In this document: positions 15,029-24,747 of the stretch, piece by piece
Position numbering within the stretch: the stretch's first letter is position 1
Layout: every line of letters begins with the position of its first letter
Assembly (NCBI GenBank): GCA_023411575.1
Contig: JAEYOP010000049.1
Coordinates: 1 to 64,000 of the forward strand
Length of the DNA stretch: 64,000 nt
Direction of reading: 5' to 3'
DNA from: Bacillota bacterium
GTDB lineage: Bacteria > Bacillota > Clostridia > Acetivibrionales > DTU013
The notes under the pieces: model-generated
What the model was told of the DNA's origin: nothing
The model's database searches: none
The model's input: the letters and a program-made list of their open reading frames with translations, nothing else
Program-made: the position numbers and the translations under genes

Positions 15029-17380
15029 ATGAAAAATCAGTCGTTGTTTTTCAAATTATTCTTTGTTCTGATCCTTTTTATCACTATCCCTGTCATTTCC
15101 GTAGCAAGCCTGATCAGCTATGAGATGACAAGGTATTCCGAGGACATCATCGGCAAATCCGCCATCAGCAAGCTGAAAACGGCGGATAAGCTGACGGAAC
15201 TGACTTCTGCCAATTTCACCCAGCGGGCCCTTGAGATGACAAGGGGATCGTCCTTGACGGATTTGAACGGGATGAGCCGGTTCGATGAGGTCTTTTCCAG
15301 CCCCGACGCCATCATGAAGCTCTACGACGTGCAGACCGAGCTCGGGGATCTGGCGAACTCCAACGCTTCTCTTCATTCCGTGTATCTTTACATCGAAGGC
15401 GCGGATTATATTATGACCTCCAACCGGGGCACCCAGGATATCGAACAGTTTGCGGATACAGGCTGGATGGCGTATTACGAGCGCCTGAAGAAAACACAGA
15501 CCGGGTCCAACTGGATGTCCACCAGGACGGTCCGGTATACGAGGGATTCCACCGGGGAGCTGGGCGCATCCAACAAGGTAATCACCTTCTTTTACAATTT
15601 TACGCCTTATACCACGACCGTAAAGGGCGTATTGGTTTTCAACATCTACGAACCGTCCATGCGGGATATCATTAATAACGACAGCACTTTAAAAGACGGC
15701 CATATAAGGATCGTCAATACGAGCGGCTATATCATATCCGATATAGAAGAGGGTAAGGTCGGCACAAATATCAACAGCCAGCCCTATTTTCAGAAGATCA
15801 AGGAGAATACCTCCAACGAAGGGTACCTGATTACGACGGACCAGAATGAAAGATTGCTGATCTCGTACTATAAATCCGATTTCAACAACTGGATCTACCT
15901 CGGCATCTTCCGGGCCAACGCACTAATGGAGAAGATAAACACCCTGCGGTCCTATACCATCTTTATCTGCCTGGTGCTTATCCTGGTGGGCGTCCTGATT
16001 TCCTATTTCGCCTCCAAAAAGATATACAATCCCCTGAAGAACCTTCTCCAGGATATTCAGCAGAAGAGGGGGATCGACATCCGGAGCAACGACAGCGACA
16101 TGGCCATATTGTCCAAGGCTTACGACAATCTGCTGCGGGACCGGGACAGGCTGTCTTCCATCATTGAGCACAAGGACAGCAATAAAAACATCTATCTGAC
16201 CAGCCTGCTCAAAGGAGAGAACGGAGGCTACTTCGACAAGGAGCTGACGGGCATCGATTTCAGCTTCAGCAGCTATATCTGCGCCGTTATCCAGATCGAC
16301 CGGTACAAGGAATTCGAGAAGGCCTATACGAAGGAACAGCAGGATTACATGAGGATGTTCATCCTGAAGATTTCGGAAGAGCTGCTCAACGCCGATCTGA
16401 AATGCGCCGGCATGGTCTATGAGAAGAGAAAAATCGCCCTGATCGTCAATTATAAAAATTATAACGAAGTCGGCGTGAAAAAGGTGCTGGAAGGGGTCTT
16501 TGTCCAGATTCAGAATGAAACCGGCAAGATCATGGACTATACGGTTTCCGTCGGAGTCGGCAATTGCCAGGAATCCGCGGAGGGGATCGGCGAGTCCTTC
16601 GACCGGGCGCTGGAGGCCCTGCGCCACAAGCTGATCAACGGGTACGGAAGCATCAATTTCTGGGACGACGCCAGCGATGAAAATTTCGCTTATTATTATC
16701 CCTTTGTTCATGAGAAATACATCTTCAACATCCTGAACGCGGGGATAAAGGATAAGCTGGCGGATGTAATCACGGAGCTTGTACAGGAAATCAAGGACAA
16801 CCGGGATCTGCATTACGACAATGTCATCCAGATTTTCAACCAGTTGATCGGCAATACGGTCAAGTACCTGTTGGACGCTCATTACAATGTCAGCATGATT
16901 TTCGGAAACAATTACAATATCTATAACGCGCTCTCCTCCAAGGAAACCCTGGACGAGGTGAAGGAATGGCTCATATCCGTGTATACTCAGATAGCAGATT
17001 ACCTCGCCAAATCGCGGAATCCGTCCAAAAACCACTTTGAACGCGCTTTGGAGTACATCCACGAAAATTACAAAAGAGAGATCGATATCAATAGCGTGGC
17101 CGAGTATGCCGGCGTCAGCTATTCCCATCTCCGGAAGATTTTCCGGGATGAGGCGGGAGAAAACATCGTCAATTATATCAATAATCTCCGGATCAATGAG
17201 TCCAAACGCCTGCTGTGCAGCACGGACCAGACGATCCGGGAAATCTCCGCAGCGCTGGGCTATAACAGCGACCAGAGCTTCGTACGGTTCTTCAAGAAAT
17301 ATGAGGGCATCACGCCCGGAGAATTCCGTTATTCCGGCAAATCCGGCGAAACCGGGGCCCGGGATGTTTCCGGCCAATAG
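15029..17380 (+). CDS. Membrane-bound sensor regulator with AraC-type DNA-binding domain
   Basis: A 783-residue protein. TM1 lies at about residues 7-28 (FFKLFFVLILFITIPVISV), an extracellular Cache-like sensor at about 30-295, and TM2 near 300-320 (YTIFICLVLILVGVLISYFA). A cytoplasmic region and a C-terminal AraC double helix-turn-helix follow (INSVAEYAGVSYSHLRKIFRD and ISAALGYNSDQSFVRFFKKY). Such one-protein sensors detect extracellular sugars and activate adjacent uptake and hydrolase genes. It stands between importer 1 and GH67 and is likely their regulator. ATG 15029 is preferred over 15023 because of its spacing to AAGGG. Confidence 0.88.
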   Translation: MKNQSLFFKLFFVLILFITIPVISVASLISYEMTRYSEDIIGKSAISKLKTADKLTELTSANFTQRALEMTRGSSLTDLNGMSRFDEVFSSPDAIMKLYDVQTELGDLANSNASLHSVYLYIEGADYIMTSNRGTQDIEQFADTGWMAYYERLKKTQTGSNWMSTRTVRYTRDSTGELGASNKVITFFYNFTPYTTTVKGVLVFNIYEPSMRDIINNDSTLKDGHIRIVNTSGYIISDIEEGKVGTNINSQPYFQKIKENTSNEGYLITTDQNERLLISYYKSDFNNWIYLGIFRANALMEKINTLRSYTIFICLVLILVGVLISYFASKKIYNPLKNLLQDIQQKRGIDIRSNDSDMAILSKAYDNLLRDRDRLSSIIEHKDSNKNIYLTSLLKGENGGYFDKELTGIDFSFSSYICAVIQIDRYKEFEKAYTKEQQDYMRMFILKISEELLNADLKCAGMVYEKRKIALIVNYKNYNEVGVKKVLEGVFVQIQNETGKIMDYTVSVGVGNCQESAEGIGESFDRALEALRHKLINGYGSINFWDDASDENFAYYYPFVHEKYIFNILNAGIKDKLADVITELVQEIKDNRDLHYDNVIQIFNQLIGNTVKYLLDAHYNVSMIFGNNYNIYNALSSKETLDEVKEWLISVYTQIADYLAKSRNPSKNHFERALEYIHENYKREIDINSVAEYAGVSYSHLRKIFRDEAGENIVNYINNLRINESKRLLCSTDQTIREISAALGYNSDQSFVRFFKKYEGITPGEFRYSGKSGETGARDVSGQ

Positions 17381-17431
17381 GGCGGCTGCTGGGCGGGCCG
17401 GATAAGACAATGAAAAACAGTGAGGAAAATG

Positions 17432-19516
17432 ATGAAAAGAACCATAGAAGATAGAAAAGAGCAAACCATTGACCGGTGTTGGCTCCGATATAACAGATTG
17501 TCGAACGCCGGTCTGATCGAGGAATATAAAAAGTGGTGCGCCGGCATCGTCCTGCAGGAGGATTCGCCGGTGTGCCTGAATGCGCTGGAGGAGCTGAAAA
17601 AAGGAATCTGGGGGATGCTTGGAATCCGGCCCCGGGTAACGCGTTCCGCTTTGCAGGGCGCCCACATCCTGCTGGGAACTCTGGAAGGGAATCCTTCCCT
17701 CCCTGCTTTGCTGGGAATGGACCCGAAAGCTTCCGTAGGGGAGGACGGCTTTGCAATCCGGTTCGTCGGGACAGCGAACAGGAAGATCCTGGTGGTTGCC
17801 GGCCGGAACGGCAAAGGCCTGCTGTACGGCGTATTCTGTCTGTTGAGGGCCATGCAGACCCAGACGGAACCGGGGGACCTGCCGAGAACGGAAGGTCCGG
17901 CGAATAAGCTCCGGATGGTCAACCACTGGGATAACATGGACGGAAGCGTCGAAAGGGGATATGCGGGCCGGTCCCTCTTTTTCAGCGGCAACAAGCTCCT
18001 CCGGAACCACGGCAGGATACGGGAATATGCCAGGCTCCTGGCGTCGGTGGGCATCAACGGCGTCGTGATCAACAATGTCAATGTTCATAAATTCGAAACC
18101 CGGCTGATCTCCGGCGAATTCCTGGGGCCGGTTTCGAAGCTGGCGGACGTGTTCCGCCCTTATGGAATAAGGCTTTTCCTCAGCGCCAATTATGCCAGTC
18201 CCATGGAACTGGGCGGACTGGCCACGGCGGACCCGCTGGACGAGGGGGTCTGGCAGTGGTGGAAGGACAAGGCGGCGGAGATTTACCAGGCCATACCGGA
18301 TTTCGGCGGCTTTTTGATCAAAGCCGATTCCGAATTCCGGCCGGGGCCGTTCACCTACGGCCGCAGCCATGCGGACGGCGCCAATATGCTGGCCGAAGCG
18401 CTGGCGGACCACGGCGGGCTCGTCATCTGGAGGTGCTTTGTTTACAATTGCCTCCAGGATTGGCGGGACCGCGCGGTGGACAGGGCGAAGGCCGCGTATG
18501 GCAATTTCATGCCGCTGGACGGCCGGTTCCGGGACAATGTGCTGCTGCAGATCAAGAACGGACCCATGGATTTCCAGGTCCGCGAACCGGTGTCCCCGTT
18601 GATCGGGGGCCTGCGGAAGACCAACTTTACCCTGGAACTCCAGATCACGCAGGAATATACGGGACAGCAAAAGCACCTGTGCTATCTGGTCCCCATGTGG
18701 AAGGAAGTCCTGGATTTCGACACCTTTGCACGGGGGAAAGGGTCCACGGTTAAGGAGATCGTCAGCGGGCGGGTCTTCCGGAACGAGCCCGGTGGGTTCG
18801 CCGCTGTGGTCAATGTGGGCAACGACCCGAACTGGACCGGCTTTCAGTTGGCCCAGGCGAATTTGTACGGTTACGGCCGGCTGGCGTGGGATCCCTGTCT
18901 GCCGGCGGAGCAAATAACGGACGAGTGGGTCCGGATGACCTTTTCAAACGATCAGGCGGTCACGGACACTATATCCGGAATGCTGCTGGAGTCCTGGAGA
19001 ATTTACGAAAATTACAACGCGCCCCTTGGAATCGGCTGGATGGTGAACCCGAACCATCATTTCGGTCCCAATGTGGACGGCTACGAATACGCCAAATGGG
19101 GGACCTACCACCGGGCGGACAGCAAAGGCATCGGCGTGGACCGGTCTGTCGCGTCGGGAACCGGTTTCGCGGGGCAGTATCACAAAGAAGTGGCGCAGGC
19201 CTATGAAAAGATTGAAACCTGCCCGGAAGAGCTTCTCCTGTTCTTTCACCGGGTACCCTACGACTACGTGCTGAAATCGGGCGAAACGCTGATCCAGCAT
19301 ATATACAACACCCACTTCGAAGGAGTGGAGCAGGTTCAGAGCTTCATCGACAGGTGGCTCGGCTTGAAGGGACAGGTGGACGGCGCCCTTTTCGAGCATG
19401 TGCTGGAAAGGCTGGAAGGACAGCTGGAGCATGCGAAGGAATGGAGAGACGTGATCAATTCCTATTTTTACCGGAAAACCGGCATCGAGGACCGGAAGGG
19501 CAGGAAGATTTATTAA
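17432..19516 (+). CDS. aguA: GH67 alpha-glucuronidase
   Basis: A 694-residue intracellular GH67 enzyme that removes (4-O-methyl)glucuronic acid from the non-reducing end xylose of aldouronic acids. Visible signatures are NKLRMVNHWDNMDGSVERGY, GFLIKADSEFRPGPFTYGR with the general acid Glu, and the second active-site region GRFRDNVLLQIKNGPMD with LELQITQEYTGQQ, supplying the Asp and Glu that activate water. WMVNPNHHFGPNVDGYEY is also typical. Length fits the family (about 680-700) and no signal peptide is present. It follows the AraC sensor by about 50 bases and precedes the acetylesterase by 23, so the three are probably one operon for acetylated glucuronoxylan. ATG 17432 or 17429 may be used. 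Confidence 0.96.
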   Translation: MKRTIEDRKEQTIDRCWLRYNRLSNAGLIEEYKKWCAGIVLQEDSPVCLNALEELKKGIWGMLGIRPRVTRSALQGAHILLGTLEGNPSLPALLGMDPKASVGEDGFAIRFVGTANRKILVVAGRNGKGLLYGVFCLLRAMQTQTEPGDLPRTEGPANKLRMVNHWDNMDGSVERGYAGRSLFFSGNKLLRNHGRIREYARLLASVGINGVVINNVNVHKFETRLISGEFLGPVSKLADVFRPYGIRLFLSANYASPMELGGLATADPLDEGVWQWWKDKAAEIYQAIPDFGGFLIKADSEFRPGPFTYGRSHADGANMLAEALADHGGLVIWRCFVYNCLQDWRDRAVDRAKAAYGNFMPLDGRFRDNVLLQIKNGPMDFQVREPVSPLIGGLRKTNFTLELQITQEYTGQQKHLCYLVPMWKEVLDFDTFARGKGSTVKEIVSGRVFRNEPGGFAAVVNVGNDPNWTGFQLAQANLYGYGRLAWDPCLPAEQITDEWVRMTFSNDQAVTDTISGMLLESWRIYENYNAPLGIGWMVNPNHHFGPNVDGYEYAKWGTYHRADSKGIGVDRSVASGTGFAGQYHKEVAQAYEKIETCPEELLLFFHRVPYDYVLKSGETLIQHIYNTHFEGVEQVQSFIDRWLGLKGQVDGALFEHVLERLEGQLEHAKEWRDVINSYFYRKTGIEDRKGRKIY

Positions 19517-19539
19517 AGTGAGCGGTGAAGGAGAAGCGA

Positions 19540-21477
19540 ATGAAACCCATTGAATTGCGGCTTCCTCGTCTGATCAGCGACGGAATGGTGCTGCAAAGGG
19601 AACGGGAAGTGAATATTTGGGGCTGGGCTATTCCCGGGGCTTCGGTGACCGTGCATTTTCTGGGTTCCGTTTATCGGACCGGGGCCGGGGAGGATGGCAG
19701 GTGGAAGGCAAAGCTGCCTCCTATGAAAGCCGGAGGCCCGTATTCCATGAAAATCGAGTCTTGCGGAAAAGGCATTACGGTAAACGACATCCTGATCGGC
19801 GAGGTTTGGGTCTGCTCGGGACAGTCCAACATGGTACTGCCCATGTACCGGGTCTGCGAGCGCTACGCGGAGGAGATCACCCTGTCCTACAACCTGTCCA
19901 TCCGGCTTTTCATCGTCCCCGACCGGTGGGACTTCAACGAGGCCTGGGAGGACCTGGAATCCGGGCGGTGGGAGTCGCCGAACCCGGAGAGCATTCTGCA
20001 CTTTCCCGCCACGGGATATTTTTTTGCAAAGGCTTTGTTTGAACGGTATCATGTGCCGATAGGCTATATAAATGCAAGCGTGGGCGGCTCGCCCATCGAG
20101 GCGTGGCTGAGCGGGGATTCCCTGGAAAGCTTCCCGCAATACAAGGAAATCGCCTGCCGGTACAAGGATGAGCGCTATGTAGAACAGGTCAGGCAGGAAG
20201 ACGAGGAAGCCAGTAACAGATGGCATGACTATATATGCCGGATGGACCGGGGGCTGTCGGAAAGAGGGAACGAATGGTACCTAGAGGAGTATGACGATTC
20301 GGACTGGCCCTCCATGAACCTGCCTGCTTTTTGGGCGGAGAAGGGGCTCGGGCCCTTGAACGGCGTGGTCTGGTTCCGGAAGGAGTTCCGGGTCGGTCCC
20401 GAAATGGCGGGGGAGCCCGCGAAACTGCTGATGGGCAGGATTGTGGACAGCGATACAGTTTACGTAAACGGGCTGCTGGTCGGAACCACCGGTTACCAAT
20501 ACCCGCCCAGGCGGTATGCCATTCCCGGGAATGTGCTGAAGGCGGGCAGGAACGTCATTGTCGCCAGGGTGGTCAACACTTCCGGCAAAGGCGGCTTTGC
20601 GCCGGGAAAACCCTATAAGATCCTGGCAGGAGACCGGGAGGTGGATTTGTCGGGCGAATGGCGGTATTGCGTGGGAGCCGCTGCGGAACCGCTACGGGAA
20701 GCGACCTTCTTCCAGTACATGCCCTCGGGCTTGTTCAACGGTATGCTTTCTCCCCTTCTAAAGTATACGATCCGGGGTGTCAACTGGTACCAGGGGGAGT
20801 CCAATACGTCCAGGCCTTCGGATTACCGGCTGCTGCTGGCGGAATTGATCCGGGACTGGCGGGAAAAACGGAAGCAGGGGGAGCTGCCGTTTCTGTATGT
20901 GCAGCTGCCCAATTACCTGGAAGAGGACGACAGCCCGGCCAAAAGCGGCTGGCCTGAAATCCGGGAGGCCCAGCGCAGGACCCTGTCCGTTCCGAATACC
21001 GGAATGGCCGTCGCCATTGACGCGGGGGAATGGAATGACCTGCATCCCCTGAACAAGAAGGAGATCGGAAGCCGGCTGGCGTTGCTTGCCCGGAAGATCG
21101 CCTACGGGGAGGATATCGTGTGCTCGGGTCCCCTTTTGAGATCCGTTACCCTCCAAGGGACAAGAGCGGTTATCGAATTTGAGAAAGGAAGCGGAACCCT
21201 GGTCGCAAAAGGGGACGGGGAATTGAGGTGCTTTGAAATAGCAGGAGAGGACGGCGTATTTGTCCGGGCCAAAGCCGCTATTGAAGAGAACAAGGTCGTG
21301 GTATGGAGCGACGGAATCGACCGGCCTTCGGCGGTTCGCTACGCGTGGGTGGACAACCCGGAGGGGGCCAACCTGTACAACCGGGAAGGACTGCCGGCAT
21401 CGCCTTTCCGGGCGGAAATCACGCCGGCCGCGCCGGCTTCTATTTCCTCAGCAGAGCAGAGGGAGGCAGTCCTGTAA
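19540..21477 (+). CDS. Sialate O-acetylesterase/acetylxylan esterase-like (SASA family)
   Basis: A 645-residue SGNH-type carbohydrate esterase. VCSGQSNMVLPM contains the nucleophile Ser; YQGESNTSRP and DLHPLNKKEIG supply the remaining catalytic block and the Asp-His pair. Between them, about residues 240-370, lies a galactose-binding-like insertion (YLEEYDDSDWPSMNLP, GRIVDSDTVYVNG), as in family members acting on hemicellulose. No signal peptide. Position after GH67 suggests removal of acetyl groups from imported xylo-oligosaccharides. ATG 19540 follows AAGGAG. Its last 38 bases overlap the convergent AraC gene. Confidence 0.9.
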   Translation: MKPIELRLPRLISDGMVLQREREVNIWGWAIPGASVTVHFLGSVYRTGAGEDGRWKAKLPPMKAGGPYSMKIESCGKGITVNDILIGEVWVCSGQSNMVLPMYRVCERYAEEITLSYNLSIRLFIVPDRWDFNEAWEDLESGRWESPNPESILHFPATGYFFAKALFERYHVPIGYINASVGGSPIEAWLSGDSLESFPQYKEIACRYKDERYVEQVRQEDEEASNRWHDYICRMDRGLSERGNEWYLEEYDDSDWPSMNLPAFWAEKGLGPLNGVVWFRKEFRVGPEMAGEPAKLLMGRIVDSDTVYVNGLLVGTTGYQYPPRRYAIPGNVLKAGRNVIVARVVNTSGKGGFAPGKPYKILAGDREVDLSGEWRYCVGAAAEPLREATFFQYMPSGLFNGMLSPLLKYTIRGVNWYQGESNTSRPSDYRLLLAELIRDWREKRKQGELPFLYVQLPNYLEEDDSPAKSGWPEIREAQRRTLSVPNTGMAVAIDAGEWNDLHPLNKKEIGSRLALLARKIAYGEDIVCSGPLLRSVTLQGTRAVIEFEKGSGTLVAKGDGELRCFEIAGEDGVFVRAKAAIEENKVVVWSDGIDRPSAVRYAWVDNPEGANLYNREGLPASPFRAEITPAAPASISSAEQREAVL

Positions 21478-22225
21478 GCTGTTTGAACAGCTTGCTGAAA
21501 TAAAAGATGTCGTCAAAGCCGCAAATCAATGCGGTGTCGGTTACGGAATACCCTTTGGTGGACAGAAGATCAAAAGCCTTGTTGATCCGGATCCGGTTCA
21601 GGAATTCCTTGATGGTGTAGCCCGTCACATGCCGGAATTTCGCGCTGAGATAAGCCGGATGGAGATTGACCAGCCCGGCAAGCTCCGTGACCAGGAGCTT
21701 TTCGGAAAAATGGCACAGAATATAATTTTTTACCTTTTCTATTTTGGGGTCCGGGACCTGCGGCGTGCTGTCGCCGGAAGCGAGGATGAGAAGCCGATGC
21801 AGGATGACCATGAAAAGGCCCCTTGCCTTGAGCATATAGCCCGTTCCCTTTTCCAGCCACAAATGATTGAACTGCCTGTACAGGGCCAGCAGTTCGCTGT
21901 CCGTGCCGACCGCAAATTTCTGCGGGAAGGGGAGCTCCTGAAATGCTCCCTCCGCGTATTGGTAATCAAAATTGAAAGCATAGCAATGAATCGGGTCGAC
22001 AGGGTTCGTGGCGGCTTTTCGCAGGGAGCCCTTCGGAATATAGATGATATCGCCCTGCTTCAGATGGATGTCCGTGCCGTTTACCGTATAGGTCGCTTCC
22101 CCGTCAACCAGATAAGTCAGGTCGTTGTACGGTATGGTGAATTCGCCGATGGACCAGGAAGGCATGTCCTTCCGCTCGATAAAGTATCGGATGGAGGGGA
22201 TCAGTTGATCGTAGCTGTTAGTCAT
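21440..22225 (-). CDS. AraC-family regulator with cupin sensor
   Basis: A 261-residue regulator. The N-terminal cupin-like half includes the LVDGEATYTVNGTDIHLKQGDIIYIPKG segment, and the C-terminal double helix-turn-helix includes LAGLVNLHPAYLSAKFRHVTG and YSVTDTALICGFDDIFYFSKLFKQ. It is divergent from the URO-D gene at 22363 and convergent with the acetylesterase, overlapping it by 38 bases. It probably controls the divergent methyltransferase gene, the hydrolase operon, or both; the ligand is likely a sugar or uronic acid. Confidence 0.88.
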   Translation of the reverse strand: MTNSYDQLIPSIRYFIERKDMPSWSIGEFTIPYNDLTYLVDGEATYTVNGTDIHLKQGDIIYIPKGSLRKAATNPVDPIHCYAFNFDYQYAEGAFQELPFPQKFAVGTDSELLALYRQFNHLWLEKGTGYMLKARGLFMVILHRLLILASGDSTPQVPDPKIEKVKNYILCHFSEKLLVTELAGLVNLHPAYLSAKFRHVTGYTIKEFLNRIRINKAFDLLSTKGYSVTDTALICGFDDIFYFSKLFKQLTGLPPSALLRK

Positions 22226-22362
22226 CCTTGTATCCTTTACCTGCTGAACTAATATAGGTTGCTTACCCTTAAATTATTACAAACCACCTTATGTTTGTAT
22301 ATAGATTATATATCATTATTCCATTACAATAAAGGCATAAAATAGTATAAAGAGGAGATTGT

Positions 22363-23460
22363 ATGAAGTACGAGTTGGATTTGCGGAAATTCTGGGAGGA
22401 AAATGACACTGGCTTTTCACCGTTTGACACGACCAAAGCGCGCGTCCCTATCGATTTGCCCTTCGACGACCATTATCTGCTGGAGTTCATGGCGGCCGAC
22501 TCGACCGTACGATATTTCAAGGACCGCGACTACCGGCTGGGTCTGCACCGGAAATGCAACGATCTCATGGAAAAGGAGATCGGGCTCCGCTTTTTCCATG
22601 AAACGGAGGACATGGTCCTCCAGCCGAACCGATTCGAAGTAATCATGGGCGCCCACTGGGAAATGGCCGAAGGCGGGACTCCCTGGCTGGAATCCACGGT
22701 GGAGACCATCGAGGACGTTCAGGAACTGATCAAAAAAGCGGAAAAGCTGGATATGAAGAAAGCGGCCTTCCCGGAGGGCTGGTTCGAGGAAAAGGAAGCC
22801 TTCGAAAAAACTTCGGGGAAAAAGATGAGGCTCGGAGGCCAGGGACACAGGGGCCCCGCCACCATGGCTACCAGCATACTGGGCACCACCAATACCTGCA
22901 TGTTCATTATGGATGAACCGGAGGTCATGAAGGAGTTCTTTGTCCTTCTGACGGAAAAAATGGTGGAATACCATAAAGCCCTCATGGAAGCCACCGGGAA
23001 TACGGTCGGGAAAAAGTACTGGATCACGGACGACAACTGCTATCTGTTCCCTCCGAAGCAGTATCTGGAATTCTGCGCGCCGTTCCTCGCCAGGGTGTTC
23101 GCGGAATTCGCCCCGAACCCCGGGGATGAGCGCTACCAGCATTCCGACAGCGCCATGGGCCACTTGATGGGAATCCTCAACGACGTGGGCGTGAATTCCA
23201 CCAATTTCGGTCCGACGATCCATCCCCTTGAGATCCGCAAAGCCATGCCCAAAGCGGTGATCAACGGACAGATGCCTCCGTTCCTGCTGAGGAACGGCAC
23301 CCCGGAGGAAATCATCGAAACCGTGAGACGGGATATCGACTCCGTGGGCAGGGACGGCGGACTCGTGGAGAAAACGGCGGGCAGCATTGCCGGCGGAACC
23401 CCTCTTGAGAACGTCCGGATTTATATGTGGGCAGTGGACAAATACGGAAGATACCGATAA
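22363..23460 (+). CDS. URO-D-fold methyltransferase-like protein (365 aa)
   Basis: A uroporphyrinogen-decarboxylase-family protein of the corrinoid methyltransferase side branch. Sequence elements are QGHRGPATMATSILGTTNTCMF, YWITDDNCYLFPPKQYLEFCAPFLARVF and HSDSAMGHLMGILNDVGVNSTNFGP. The zinc-type His-x-Cys motif of MtaA is not visible (HSDS stands there), so it probably binds a different substrate from the 343-residue relative at 23514, for example a methoxylated sugar acid. It is not HemE: no other haem genes are nearby and the N-terminus differs. AAGAGGAG precedes the ATG. Together with the corrinoid protein at 26132 it suggests methyl transfer to cobalamin; the substrate is inferred. Confidence 0.72.
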   Translation: MKYELDLRKFWEENDTGFSPFDTTKARVPIDLPFDDHYLLEFMAADSTVRYFKDRDYRLGLHRKCNDLMEKEIGLRFFHETEDMVLQPNRFEVIMGAHWEMAEGGTPWLESTVETIEDVQELIKKAEKLDMKKAAFPEGWFEEKEAFEKTSGKKMRLGGQGHRGPATMATSILGTTNTCMFIMDEPEVMKEFFVLLTEKMVEYHKALMEATGNTVGKKYWITDDNCYLFPPKQYLEFCAPFLARVFAEFAPNPGDERYQHSDSAMGHLMGILNDVGVNSTNFGPTIHPLEIRKAMPKAVINGQMPPFLLRNGTPEEIIETVRRDIDSVGRDGGLVEKTAGSIAGGTPLENVRIYMWAVDKYGRYR

Positions 23461-23471
23461 ATAAGAAAAGA

Positions 23472-23505
23472 AACAGGGGGGCAAGTACTTTGCCCCCCTG
23501 TTTTT
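23472..23505. terminator. Bidirectional terminator between two URO-D genes
   Basis: AACAGGGGGGCAA (23472-23484) pairs perfectly with TTGCCCCCCTGTT (23490-23502) around GTACT, with T and A runs on both sides. Confidence 0.93.
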
Positions 23506-23513
23506 GACTCTGG

Positions 23514-24545
23514 TTATGCTACTGTATTTTGATAAAATTCCTTTTCATTGAATTGCTTCAACTCGGAGAAAAAGGCGTCAATGTTTTCTGCCGGTGTTCC
23601 CGGAGGAACGTCGCAGCCGGAGGAAAGGACATAATTTTTGTAAGCGGCGGTTTTCGCCAGCAGGTTCCGGACTTTTTCCCTCATTTCCTCCACAGTGCCG
23701 TTCTTAAAAGTACCCGCCGGGTCGATATTGCCGAAGGCGAGCCTTCCCCAGGGGATCTGGGGCAATATGTCCGTCATATCCACCGCGTTGCCGAAGTGGA
23801 AAGCCATGGCTCCGGTAGAAAGCATGGATGGAACGAGATTCTTCGTATTTCCGCAGTTATGCAGAATAACGATAAAATGGTCGTCCTGTACGGCATCAAC
23901 GATCCGCTTGACATACTGCGAGGAGAACTCGGCGCACTGCTGCGGGGAAAGCAGGCCTGCCGCGGGTTCCGCGATGATGATCCCGTTTGCTCCGGCATTT
24001 TTGAACGCCTTTGCGTATTCGGCCAGGAAGGCGGTTGCCTTTTCCAGCACCAGATGGACCGTTTCGGGCTCGTCGAACAGGGTTATCATGATTTCGGTCA
24101 TGTCAAACAGTCTTCCGGCCAGGGAAAAGGGTCCGATCTCTCCGCCGAATACGGGCCGGTCCTCTATGGAGCTTGCCGCCAGCTCCGCCGCTTTCAGGTA
24201 AACGGATGTGCGCCCTTCTCCCATCCTGGGAATCCGAAGCGCAACAGCCGCCGCTTCTTCTTCTATGATCCTGGAAACGACGGTGGGAACGTCTTCCGTG
24301 GAGTATTTCACCGGGCTGCCGAAGGCCTCCGCCTCCACCGAAAGGTCCATGATGGTGACCGCCGCGATCGACGGATAGCGATCCGCCAGCGCTTTTATGC
24401 ATTCGAACTGGTTCTCGCCGTTCCGGATGACGTCCAGTACATTTTTTTGGATCAGCTTCAGGCCCGGGTAGGTCATAATGGGCATGGCCAGCCTTTCGCC
24501 GCTGTTGGATAGTTCACGGATCCATTTTTTCATGTCTCTTTTCAT
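23514..24545 (-). CDS. MtaA/CmuA-like URO-D-fold methyltransferase (343 aa)
   Basis: A 343-residue methylcobamide-dependent methyltransferase family protein. The zinc-binding pattern His229-x-Cys231 (ILHNCGN) and Cys311 (SSGCD) matches the thiol-activating site of MtaA. EPAAGLLSPQQCAEF and AFGNIDPAGTFKNGT are further family hallmarks. MtaA-type enzymes move a methyl group between a corrinoid protein and a thiol such as coenzyme M or a pterin-type acceptor. In a bacterium the acceptor is more likely tetrahydrofolate or another thiol; this is open. It lies between the other URO-D gene and the PocR regulator, divergent from the latter. Confidence 0.8.
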   Translation of the reverse strand: MKRDMKKWIRELSNSGERLAMPIMTYPGLKLIQKNVLDVIRNGENQFECIKALADRYPSIAAVTIMDLSVEAEAFGSPVKYSTEDVPTVVSRIIEEEAAAVALRIPRMGEGRTSVYLKAAELAASSIEDRPVFGGEIGPFSLAGRLFDMTEIMITLFDEPETVHLVLEKATAFLAEYAKAFKNAGANGIIIAEPAAGLLSPQQCAEFSSQYVKRIVDAVQDDHFIVILHNCGNTKNLVPSMLSTGAMAFHFGNAVDMTDILPQIPWGRLAFGNIDPAGTFKNGTVEEMREKVRNLLAKTAAYKNYVLSSGCDVPPGTPAENIDAFFSELKQFNEKEFYQNTVA

Positions 24546-24747
24546 TGTACCAATTCCCTTTGTCCATATTTTTCACTTCTATTTTCATGATACAGCGTTT
24601 AAAATAAGAGATATATTATTTAATTAAGAAGAATTGTACTTTTTTATGAGGATGGGGAAGCTGGCGCAGGATATTAATTTACTACAAAAAACATAAAAAA
24701 AATCCAATACCCTTTCCGCAAAAAGATAGTATGATGGAAGAGTAAGA

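Noticed and set aside
15923..18913. 996-codon open frame on the minus strand
   Set aside because: It lies opposite the well-supported AraC sensor and GH67 genes; long antisense frames arise from the codon bias of this DNA. No ribosome site or recognisable domain.
22363..23460. Uroporphyrinogen decarboxylase HemE
   Set aside because: The N-terminal HemE signature is missing, the sequence belongs to the methyltransferase side branch, and the neighbours are a corrinoid protein and PocR regulator.
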